Assembly: GCA_933228675.1 (NCBI GenBank)
Contig: OW121741.1
Span: 132,569,290-132,633,289 of the forward strand
Direction: 5' to 3'
DNA from: Stomorhina lunata
Taxonomy: Eukaryota > Arthropoda > Insecta > Diptera > Rhiniidae
Length of the DNA: 64,000 nt
In this document: positions 38,316 to 49,100 of the stretch, in pieces
How the letters are laid out: each line of letters begins with the position of its first letter
Position numbering within the stretch: the first letter of the stretch is position 1
Notes under the pieces: model-generated
The model's database searches: none
What the model was told of the DNA's origin: nothing
What the model saw: only the letters and a program-made list of their open reading frames with translations
Program-made: the position numbers and the translations under genes

Positions 38316-38853
38316 GTATTTATATTTCTTTACAATTTACATGTATACAACAACAAAAAAAAAAATAAAAAAAAAGTATTTAATTTTAAGTAAAATCGTT
38401 ATTATTTTAAAGAACGTTATAAAACAAAAAAACCCATTTTAAAATAAAATTATATGACTAAAGTGTTGTTAATGTAATGTTTAATTATAGTTTTATTTTT
38501 TATATAAATATTAAAACAAAAATAAATTTAAAACCCCTCAAATAAAAGGTGGAAAAAACTATTGTAAATTTCTTAAATGTTTTCTTTAAAAAAAGTTGCC
38601 TTTTTGAAAGGAGCTTCATAATTTTATTGAATTCAACTTTTTTTGTTTATAACATTTATAAGTGGATGGTAAAAGAAAGATGTTTTAAATGTTAATATTT
38701 ATATAATCAACAAAGTTTTCATTAAAAAATTATATATTAAAAAAAACTTATTCAATGCTTTTTTATTTCAAGCTACAGGAAGAGAATAGGACGATAATTT
38801 CATAGAACAAATGATTTATACCTTTGTAGAGTTGTTTTGAGCGAGGTGTACTA

Positions 38854-40152
38854 TTGGGTGTTTTTTTTAGAGGTATAGAACTTCGAATTGAAATAAAACA
38901 CAAGAAAATCGTTTTAATGTCCATCAATTTGGCTTTATTGGAAGGATAATTTTATGCCATTAATGTTTAAATATGATTTCGGGCATGTGGCCGCCGCGGC
39001 TGGCTCGAATAAAGCCAATTCTACAGGTCCAATTTTCAACTACTTTTTCGAGCATATGGGGCCGTATGTTGGCAATAACGCCACGAATGTTGGCTTCCAA
39101 GTCCCCTAACGTTTCTGGTTTGTTGGCGTAGACGAGCGACTTCACATATCCCCAAAGAAAATAATCCAGTGGTGTCAAATCGCACGATCTTGGTGGCCAA
39201 TTGACAGGTCCATTCCGCGAAATTATGCGCTCATCGTGGCTTCAATAAATCAATTGTGACGTGCGTTGTGTGGCATGTAGCGCCGTCTTGTTGGAACCAC
39301 AACTCATCCACATTCATGCCATCCAATTGGGGAACAAAATAGTCGGTTATCATGGCTCCATACCGGTCTCCATTTATGGTAACTGACTCTCCAGCATTAT
39401 TTCGGAAGAAGTATGGCCCAATGACTCCACCAGCCCATAGAGCACACCAAACAGTCAGTTTTTGTGGATGTAATGGCGTCTCAAGGGTAACATGTGGATT
39501 CTCTTCACTCCAAATGCGGCAATTTTGCTTGTTGACGTAGCCATTCAACCAAAAATGAGCCTCATCACTGAACAAAATTTTGCGATGAAAATCAGCATCG
39601 AGATCAATCTCATTTTCGGCCCATACACCAAAATCACGACGCATTGCATGGTCTCGCGGCTTTAATTCTTGCACAAACTGGATCTTGTAAGGTCGCAAGC
39701 TAAGATATTTGCGCAAAATCTTCCATAAAGTTGATGGACAAAGCTCCAATTGCTGTGCACGGTGGCGAATCGATTCATTCGGGTCCTCTTCAACACTTTG
39801 CTCTACAGCGGCAATTGTTTCTTCGGTGCGCACTGTTCGACGTCGCTGCGGATGTGTATTATCACATAGAGTAAACGTAGTGTGAAAACGATCCATGGTT
39901 AACCGAATTAATTGCTCTGATGAACGATTATGTCGACCATAAAATGGACGGAGCTTGCGGTAAACTTCGCGAACTGAACCATTATTTTCGAAATAAATTT
40001 GCACGATTTGCAAGCGTTGTTCTTTTGTCAACCTGTTCATAATGAAATGGTAAACCAAACTAAATATTAATCACTTGACAGCTGACAAAATGGCCGCCAG
40101 TTAAAAAAGTGATGCCAACTTAAAGTTCTATACCTCAATAAAAAACACCCGA
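38854..40152 (-). mobile_element. Full-length mariner-like (DD41D-type) transposon, frameshifted
   Basis: 1,299 bp flanked by TA target-site duplications (38852-38853 and 40153-40154). Terminal inverted repeats of about 30 bp: left TTGGGTGTTTTTTTTAGAGG, right (reverse complement) TCGGGTGTTTTTTATTGAGG, both followed by TATAGAACTT. The length and TA duplication are typical of IS630-Tc1-mariner elements. The transposase runs on the minus strand from ATG 40040 to about 38960 and is broken by a frameshift. The near-intact termini suggest a fairly young insertion. Confidence 0.93.
38960..40040 (-). pseudogene. Mariner-like transposase with one frameshift
   Basis: Frame 1 (40040-39231) encodes 269 residues: an N-terminal helix-turn-helix (MNRLTKEQRLQIVQIYFENN), the first catalytic aspartate in LFSDEAHFWLNG and the second in [12 protein letters not shown]. 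The reading frame changes near 39236-39242, and the rest continues as [32 protein letters not shown] up to 38960, giving the third aspartate. By comparison with the copy at 58301-58657, the second and third aspartates are about 41 residues apart. A single small indel separates this from an intact frame, so it is probably non-autonomous. Confidence 0.9.
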
Positions 40153-40200
40153 TATTTATATTTCGGGAACTGCCAATACTAATGTCAATAGCAAAAATCT

Positions 40201-40392
40201 GGCATAGTTTGACGTTTTTATACCCACCATCAAAAAGAATGGGGGGTATATTGAGTCATTTCGTATGTAATTTCCTTAATATTGGCTCAAAAATCAAAAC
40301 CTATATATATTCTGAATCCTCATGAAATTCTAAGACGATTTAGCGATGTCCGTCTGTCTGTCTGTTGAAATCACGATAACGCCTAAACGAAA
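40201..40392 (-). repeat. Terminal piece of the same interspersed repeat, inverted
   Basis: The TATACCCACCATCAA end followed by AATGGGGGGTATA, TTGGCTCAAAAATC and GTCCGTCTGTCTGTCTGTTG is the reverse complement of the 3' end at about 57220-57380. It runs directly into the 29-bp satellite at 40393. Confidence 0.75.
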
Positions 40393-41765
40393 ATTTTCTA
40401 TAGAAAAATGTTTGGTAAAAAAATTTTCTATAGAATAATTTTTGGTAAAAAAATTTTCCATAGAAAAATTTTTGGTAAAAAAATTTTCCATAGAAAAATT
40501 TTTGGTAAAAAAATTTTCTATAGAAAATATTTTGGTAAAAAAATTTTCTACAGAAAAATTTTTAGTAAAAAAATTTTCTATAGAAAAATGTTTGCTAAGG
40601 AAATTTTCTATAGAAAAATGTTTGGTAAAAAAAATTCAGTATAGAATTTTTTTTAACCAAAAAATTTTCTATAGGAAAGTTTTTTACAAAAAATTTTTCT
40701 ATGGAAAATTTTTTTACCAAAAAATTTTCTATAGAAAAATTTTTTACCAAAAAATTGTTTGTAAAAAAAATTTTCCATAGAAAAAATTTTGGTAAAAAAA
40801 TTTTCTATAGAAAAATTTTTGGTAAAAAAATTTCCTATAGAAAAATTCTTAGTAAAAAAATTTTCTATAGAAAAATTCTATAGAAAAATTTTTGGTAAAA
40901 AATTTTCTATAGAAAAATTTTTGGTAAAAAAATTTTCTATAGAAAAATTTTTGGTAAAAAAATTTTCTACAGAAAAATCTTCTATAAAAATGTTTGGTAA
41001 AAAAATTTAGTATAGAAAAATTTTTGGCAAAAAAATTTGCTATAAAAAAAATTTTTGGTAAAAAAATTTTCTATAGAAAAATTTTTGATAAAAAAATTTT
41101 CTATAGAAAAATTTTTAGTAAACAAATTTTTGGTAAAAAATTTTCTATCGAAAAATTTTTGGTAAAAAAATTTTCTATAGAAAAATTTTTGGTAAAAAAA
41201 TTTTCTATAGAAAAATTTTTGGTAAAAAAATTTTTTATAGAAAAATTTTTGGTAAAAAAATTTTCTATAGAAAAATTTTTGGTAAAAAAATTTTCTATAG
41301 AAAAATCTTAGTAAAAAAATTTTCTATATAAAAATTCTTAGTAAAAAAATTTTTGGTAAAAAATTTTCTATCGAAAAATTTTTGGTAAAAAATTTTCTAT
41401 AGAAAAATTTTTGGTAAAAAATTTTCTATAGAAAAATTTTTGTTAAAAAAAATTTCTATAGAAAAATTTTTGGTAAAAAAATTTAGTATAGAAAAAATTT
41501 TGGCAAAAAAATTTTCTATAAAAAAAATGTTTAGTAAAAAAATTTTTGGTAAAAAATTTTCTATAGAAAAATTTTTGGTAAAAAATTTTCTATAGAAAAA
41601 TTTTTGGTAAAAAATTTTCTATAGAAAAACTTTTGGTAAAAAATTTTCTATAGAAAAATTTTTGGTAAAAAATTTTCTATAGAAAAATTTTTGGTAAAAA
41701 ATTTTCTATAGAAAAATTTTTGGTAAAAAAATTTTCTACAGATAAATTTTTGGTACAAAAATTTT
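40393..41765 (+). repeat. 29-bp satellite array I (TTTTTGGTAAAAAA type)
   Basis: About 47 copies of TTTTCTATAGAAAA plus TTTTTGGTAAAAAA-type spacer. It follows the interspersed-repeat end at 40201-40392 without a gap. Long open frames here are repeat artefacts. Confidence 0.94.
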
Positions 41766-42092
41766 TGATTAAAACAAAAATCTTTGTCTTTACCAGCTGA
41801 CAGTTAGTTAAAGTATAAAGTAAATTTATATTAATAAAGGATAGGGATACAAAACATAAAGAAAAAGACTATGGTGGATAAGTTCGTCTAACTGAATCGA
41901 TCATATAGTCATAGGTGAACTAGAAATGAGTGTTAACATAATTCTCGTTTTCCTTTTCACTTAAGAATTCAGTTAAATAGATGATCTTAACTACTGGCAT
42001 CTAGCAGTTGGTGACACAGTGTGCTGATGAAATCCGTAGCGATGTGACACTGCTAAGTGTCACATAGTTTTTTCAGTATTCCTTAAGTTTTT

Positions 42093-42310
42093 AATAGAAA
42101 AATTTTTGGTAAAAATTTTCTAAAGAAAAATTTTTGGTCAAAAAATTTTCTATATAAAAATTTTTGGTAAAAAAAAATTCTATAGAAAAATTTTTGGTAA
42201 AAAAATTTTATATAGACAAATTTTTGGTACAAAAATTTTTGATAAAAAAAATTTTTTATAGAAATTTTTTTAATAAAAAAATTTTCTATAGAAAAATATT
42301 TTAAAAAAAA
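42093..42310 (+). repeat. Outlying block of array I
   Basis: About seven 29-bp units of the same type, separated from array I by a 330-bp unique segment (41766-42092). Degenerate at the right end. Confidence 0.85.
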
Positions 42311-43015
42311 TTTTGAAAATCTTCACTATAGGATCACTTCTGTCCCAGATGTGATAAAACAAAACTAAACTTACTTTGAACTATTTGAGTTCATTATCTT
42401 GTAGGTGTGAAGACCTAATCCCTGAGATAAGAAGATATAATGATGTCAACTGAATAATTCTTTTAAAACGTATCATTAGTTTTCGAGATACAAAACATTA
42501 CATTAAATTAAATATTTGATAAAAAGAAATAGGACAAAACCAAAAACCAATACCGTAGTAAAAAGAAAGCGGGTCCAAAAAAAGATGACTAAATATTGAT
42601 CTATTTGACAACAAATTTTATATATCTCTAGCTTTAAAAATATAGGGTTTAAGATTTATCCATTTAAAAAACCACAATTTAGCGAGAAATAAATAATAAT
42701 AATATTAGAAGATAAAAATACATTTATTAAATTTTATTTTAACAATTTATAGGAATATTGTTGAAAAAAATTCTTAAAGAACAAAACAAAAAACTATTTA
42801 TTATTAAAATAATATAATAAAAGTAAAACTAAATTTTGTAAGTATTTATTTACAACACAAAAAAAATCATCATAAGAAGATGCAGCCAGTATATAAAGAG
42901 CAATTTTCTATAATATCGAAAATCTATGATCCAAAGCGATATAAGATAAGTAAATATCAGAGAGAAGACTAGTAGTTACAGTTAAAGGTATTATAGGAGA
43001 ACATCATTAACTTAT
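42311..43015. other. Intergenic / MICU1 3' flank
   Basis: AT-rich; includes the likely MICU1 3' UTR and polyadenylation signal (42845-42850, minus strand). No other gene. Confidence 0.5.
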
Positions 43016-43170
43016 TTAAAGATCCAGCAATACGGGTTTCGTTTCACGGGCACATTTCAACATTGAACGCATTAGTTTCAAAAAGCCAGTGTCTTTGGGT
43101 TTTTCCAAGCCACGTTGGACGCGATTTTTCATTACCGAAATAAATTCACGATTACTCAACTGGTTGTCAC
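43016..43170 (-). CDS. MICU1: MICU1 exon 8 (rest of EF-hand 2, C-terminus)
   Basis: Follows a 60-nt intron (43230-43171). It completes the EF-hand 2 loop (SDNQLSNRE) and encodes [20 protein letters not shown], then [12 protein letters not shown], stop TAA at 43018-43016. A minus-strand AATAAA at 42850-42845 is a candidate polyadenylation signal 166 nt beyond the stop. Confidence 0.95.
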
Positions 43171-46100
43171 CTAGAAAAGGTTTATTAAAGAGTAAATATA
43201 ATTTTATAGGAATAACGATTTGTAACTTACTGTTGTCATCGAATATGGTGAAAACTACATCAATAACATGATCCGATAACTCCACCATAGCTACAGTTTT
43301 GGCCACATGCTTTAAGGTAGCCTGATCAATGGAAGCACCCGCAATATGATAAAAGGTCAAGGCTGTATCCACATCATTGACATTATTGAGAAAATGAAAA
43401 AAATCTAGATAATCCTTTTGGGAAATGCCCAAAGAACGTTCACGGAAACGTCTCTTGACTCTCTTCAATTTACGTTGTTTCTTCTTGAGGGGATAACCGG
43501 CATAGGCTAGCAAAAGTTCTGCAAAATCAGCTTCAGTAATCATGCCTTCCTCATTGGGACGTTTGCGCTTAAATTCCAATGATAAAATTTCACGTTGCAA
43601 TTGTTGTTGAAAATCCAAGAATTTTTGTATTGTCAATTTCTGATCCAAATTGGGACCAAAGAAATAGGTGGTCAAGGCTGAATTTACACCCTGAATTTTT
43701 TTAGGATTACATATATATTTTTTTTATTATTTTAATTTATTTTGGATTTAATTTATTTGAAAAATAAACACTTTTAAACATAAAATACAAATGAACTGAA
43801 AAACTAAAAGAACGAAAATGTGCAAAGACTTGAGTGAATAATGCATTCAGAAATGAAAGCGTGAGTGACCAAGACCAAGTTTGAAGAAAAAAATGGGCGT
43901 GGCGTGCTGGTTGAATGTTAATGTTAAGGTGAAAAGAAAACAAATGAAAAACTGAACTGAACTGAAAGTCCTTTAAAAACCAAGTACCTTAGACTTTTAG
44001 AGCAATTATATTACAAAAGATATTAGGATTAATCGGAATTAGAAAAATTAGAAAGTAGTAAGTAGTTGGTTAAAAATATGTACATTTAAGTAGTTTCTTT
44101 TAAACGTTTTTGTTGTTTACAAGAAAATATTTGTAGTTAAGAGTTTTAAGTAGTTTTTGGTTTAAATATGGCAAAAAAGAAAAAAGATTTAAAAAACTTA
44201 CTTTGAATGTGTTGCCGGTATTTGCATGATCTCTGTGACGGCTTCCAATACTGGTCTGATGTCTTACTAGAGTTGCAACCATTTCAAATTCTTCACAGTC
44301 AACATCGCCATCCCCATTAAGATCAAACATTTGGAAGGCAATTTCAAAATGACGACGAGATGCTAAAAAGAAATCAAGAAAATAATTTATAAGAAAGAAT
44401 ACTATAATTAAAAAGAAAGAATATAAAGTTTTACGCGCGTAATACCGCTTTTTTGAAATTAAATCCGACAAAAATATAATTTGGTGGTACAAAGACTGTC
44501 AATAACTCTACTTATAATTTCTGAAGTTCTATGGGGATGGTGATCTCCCTGCTCCGATACTGCTTATCTTTACATAACTAAGCTCATTAAAAAAATTTTG
44601 TACAAATTTTAAAGACTTTACCTTTAAAATTTCTAAAATAAATTAAATATACGCGGGAAAGCTTTTTATTTGTTTTGGGGAGAAAGTCTCCCCTGCACCG
44701 ATCCTCCTATATTTTGTCAAAACTAACGCCATTAACCGGATGCAGAAAAATTTAAAGCTATACCTTGATAAAAAGATACACAATATCTTTGTACGGGAGG
44801 GAGTAACTTTCCCATATCCGTTCCTTTTTATTTTTGCCTTAAGTAGGGTCATTGGTAAAATATTGGCGTGATAAATTTTATGTTAGATTTAATTACCGCC
44901 AAGATTATGCCATCAGTTGTAGACGAGGACAATTCAAGGACATTATGCGATTAATTTTATCACGTTATTGTATATTTCATAATATTATAATAATTGTAAT
45001 ATGAATTGAATTAATCATTTATTTCTGCAATACTGATATAATAGTTTTTATTATAATTTTAGAATCATAAAAAGTGAGACCACAATTTAAACCACAATTG
45101 ACTGACGTTAAGTTGTGTTCCGAGAAATTATGATATAATAAATTTCATATAATGTAGAATTAATAAAGTACATTCAACTTTTCTAAAATTGGAACATTGT
45201 TAATATTTTATTTATAAACTGCAGAAGCTTTTGACTTGGTAGACTAAATTAAAATTTAGAATTTTAAACAATTTACACATAATATGAGATCAGTTCAAAC
45301 GTAGAAACTTTGGAGTCCTTTTTACTTCTTAAAACTAAAAGAAGTTTAACATGTAAGAAAGTGCTAAAGTCGGTCAAGCCCGACCATACGATACCCTTCA
45401 CCACTAGGGTCGAGGGTTTTTTTTCTGTATAAAGACAAATATTTGATAAATTTTGCCATCATACAAACATTTTCTAAAAAATTATATATTTAAGCTATTT
45501 CCACCATTTGAACTTATATTTTATGAAAAAATATTGATATTTGTGGCCAACACATCAATTCCGGAAAGTGTGACCTATGGGAGGTACCATAAATAGTGGA
45601 CCGATTTTAACGAATTTCAATAGCCATGGTTCCACTATCAAATTTCATCAAATTATCTTTAGAATTGCGACCTGCACTTGATTACATGATTTAAATGGGG
45701 TGGGGGCCAACAGTCCAGACGGACTGATATCGCTAAATAGACTCAGAAAGTGATTCTAAGCCTTTTCGTATACTAAAAGGTGGGTGTAAGAAAAATATTT
45801 CTATGCGTTACATACATCAACACAAACTTATAATACCCTTTCCACCACTGTCAACTTTTCTATAGAAAACTCTTCCCACTGTATACTTTTCTATAGAAAA
45901 CTCTTCCCACTGTCAACTTTTCTATAGAAAACTCTTCCCACTGTCAACTTTTCTATAGAAAACTCTTCCCACTGTCAACTTTTCTATAGAAAACTCTTCC
46001 CACTGTCAACTTTTCTATAGAAAACTCTTCCCACTGTCAACTTTTCTATAGAAAACTCTTAACACTGTCAACTTTTCTATAGAAAACTCTTCTCACTGTC

Positions 46101-49100
46101 AACTTTTCTATAGAAAACTCTTCCCACTGTCAACTTTTCTATAGAAAACTCTTCCCACTGTCAACTTTTCTATAGAAAACTCTTCCCACTGTCAACTTTT
46201 CTATAGAAAACTCTTCCCACTGTCAACTTTTCTATAGAAAACTCTTCCCACTGTCAACTTTTCTATAGAAAACTCTTCCCACTGTCAACTTTTCTATAGA
46301 AAACTCTTCCCACTGTCAACTTTTCTATAGAAAACTCTTCCCACTGTCAACTTTTCTATAGAAAACTCTTCCCACTGTCAACTTTTCTATAGAAAACTCT
46401 TCCCACTGTCAACTTTTCTATAGAAAACTCTTCCCACTGTCAACTTTTCTATAGAAAACTCTTCCCACTGTCAACTTTTCTATAGAAAACTCTTCCCACT
46501 GTCAACTTTTCTATAGAAAACTCTTCCCACTGTCAACTTTTCTATAGAAAACTCTTCCCACTGTCAACTTTTCTATAGAAAACTCTTCCCACTGTCAACT
46601 TTTCTATAGAAAACTCTTCCCACTGTCAACTTTTCTATAGAAAACTCTTCCCACTGTCAACTTTTCTATAGAAAACTCTTCCCACTGTCAACTTTTCTAT
46701 AGAAAACTCTTCCCACTGTCAACTTTTCTATAGAAAACTCTTCCCACTGTCAACTTTTCTATAGAAAACTCTTCCCACTGTCAACTTTTCTATAGAAAAC
46801 TCTTCCCACTGTCAACTTTTCTATAGAAAACTCTTCCCACTGTCAACTTTTCTATAGAAAACTCTCCCCACTGTCAACTTTTCTATAGAAAACTCTTCCC
46901 ACTGTCAACTTTTCAATAAAAAGTTCTTAGAATTATGCATTAAAATTTTGATTTTTCCCAAAAAAATCAATTTAATCAAAATAAAATTTTCCACCGATAA
47001 TTCAATTTTTCACTAAAAATTAAATTTTTTACTAAAAATAAAATTTTTCACTAAAAATTAAATTTTTCATAACAAATTAAATTTTTCATACAAAATTAAA
47101 TTTTTCATATTAAGTTAAATTTTTCATAAAAAACTAAATTTTTCATTAAAAATTAAATTTTTCACTAAAAAATTTAATTATTCACTAAAAAATTCAATTT
47201 ATCACTAAAAAATTAAATTTGTCGCTAAAAATTAAATTTTTTACTAAAAATTTAATTTTTCACTAAAAATTAAATTTTTCACTAAAAATTTAATTTTTCA
47301 CAAAAAATTAAATTTTTGACTAAAAATCAAATTTTTCACTAAAAATTAAATTTTTCGCAAAAAATTCAATTTTTCACTAAAAATTCAATTTTTCAATAAA
47401 AATTAGATTTAAATTTTTCACTAAAAAAATTTAATATTTTATTAAAAATTTATTTTTTCACTAAAAATTAAATTTTTCACAAAAAATTCAATTTTTCACT
47501 ATAAAATTAAATTTTCCATTAAAAATTCAATTTTTCACTAAAAATTTATTTTTTCAATATAAATTTAATTTTTCACTAAAAATTCTAATTTTCAATAAAA
47601 ATTCAAATTTTCAATAAAAATTCAAATTTTCAATAAAAATTCGAATTTTCAAAATAAAATTCAAATTTTTAATAAAAATTCAAATTCAAAATAAAAACTT
47701 AAATTTTCAATAAAAATTCAAATTTTCAATAAAAATTCAAATTTTCAATAAAAATTCAAATTTTCACTTAAGGTTTAAAATATTCACTGTTCCAATGTCT
47801 GCATTAGGTAAGTTTATCTCGGCGTAACCAATTGAAACGATAATGATCGACTGTATAGTAATTAATGCGTTTGAGCCGAGCATTGAAAAACAAACGTTCG
47901 TAATACAACGAGAGACATGATAAAGTGATTTTATAACATAACAATGCTCAATCCCATGTTATAAATGTGGTCAAACGTTGAAATGGAAACTCGCCGTATT
48001 CTCCGGACTACTACCCGTTTCTGCCAATGACACAAGGACTGAGTGACCAGCAATTCCGGTCTTCAAAAAATTACGTTTTTTTTAGGAAATTTTTCAAAAA
48101 TTTACTATTTTGTTAGGAAATTTTTCAAATCTTTTATTTTTATAGGAATTTTTTTTTTTTAATTTAATTTTTATCGGAAATTTTTCAAAAATTTACTAGT
48201 TTTCTAGGAAATTTTCCAAAAATGTCCTATTTTTTTTAGGAAATTTTTCAAAAATTTCCTATTTTTTTAGGAAATTTTTCAAAAATTTACTATTTTTTTA
48301 GGAAATTTTTCAAAAATTTACTATTTTTATATATAATATTTGTGGCTTGGTGCTAAAAGGGCCAATGTCACTTTTTTGCTGTTTTGAGTTAATCATTGCA
48401 TTAGATTCACTTCTTTACCCTCTTTTATTTGGCTCCAACAGATCTCTAACTCAACTCTGAACTGATTTATAAGGGGTTTTCTGGGCAACGCTACTATGAA
48501 ATTATATGGAAAATAAAAACTTTAAATCAAATTTTCTCAAAACTAGTTTTTTTTGACATTGGCCCAGATATTTATTCGTCTAAGCTTAAAATTATCAAAA
48601 TAATTTGAAAATAACCGAAAATTTTTGTTGATTTGAATAGGAAACTTTTGAAAGAATTTTAAATAAAAACAAACAAGGCTAAGTAAAGAAACTTCCCGCA
48701 AAACAAAGAAGTAAGGATATAATCTGTGATAAATTTCCATAATCAAAACAATAGAAAAATAAAAACAAACCGTTAAAATCCTATACAAAAAACCCAATCA
48801 CACTCGGAAAAAGTATTTAAAAGTTATTTCCTTTTAACGCCTGCGTATAATTGACAACTTAAAACTCTCCCATTTGATATAAGAGGCAAGAGGGAAAAAA
48901 CGCGCCAGGACCTTATCAACATAGAAAAATATACAAAATTCACAAACTAACAAAACAGTTAACAGTAAACATTTAACGAGTAAGGAACAACAATCGACAA
49001 GTTAAGAAATCCCAAGAATATTTGAAATAAAAACAAAAGGATACAATATACAAAAGGACAAATGTGAGTGAAAGTTGAAAGGAAGATGAAAAAGGAAGAA

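Noticed and set aside
40408..41311. Overlapping open frames encoding Lys/Phe/Ile-rich repeat peptides
   Set aside because: They are the 29-bp satellite read in several frames; no start context, codon bias or domain. The same applies to open frames at 5700-5933, 15904-16089, 19837-20112 and 51611-51856.
40201..46915. Naming the interspersed repeat as a Helitron
   Set aside because: The internal-satellite structure is suggestive, but no reliable Helitron termini or CTAG end could be read.
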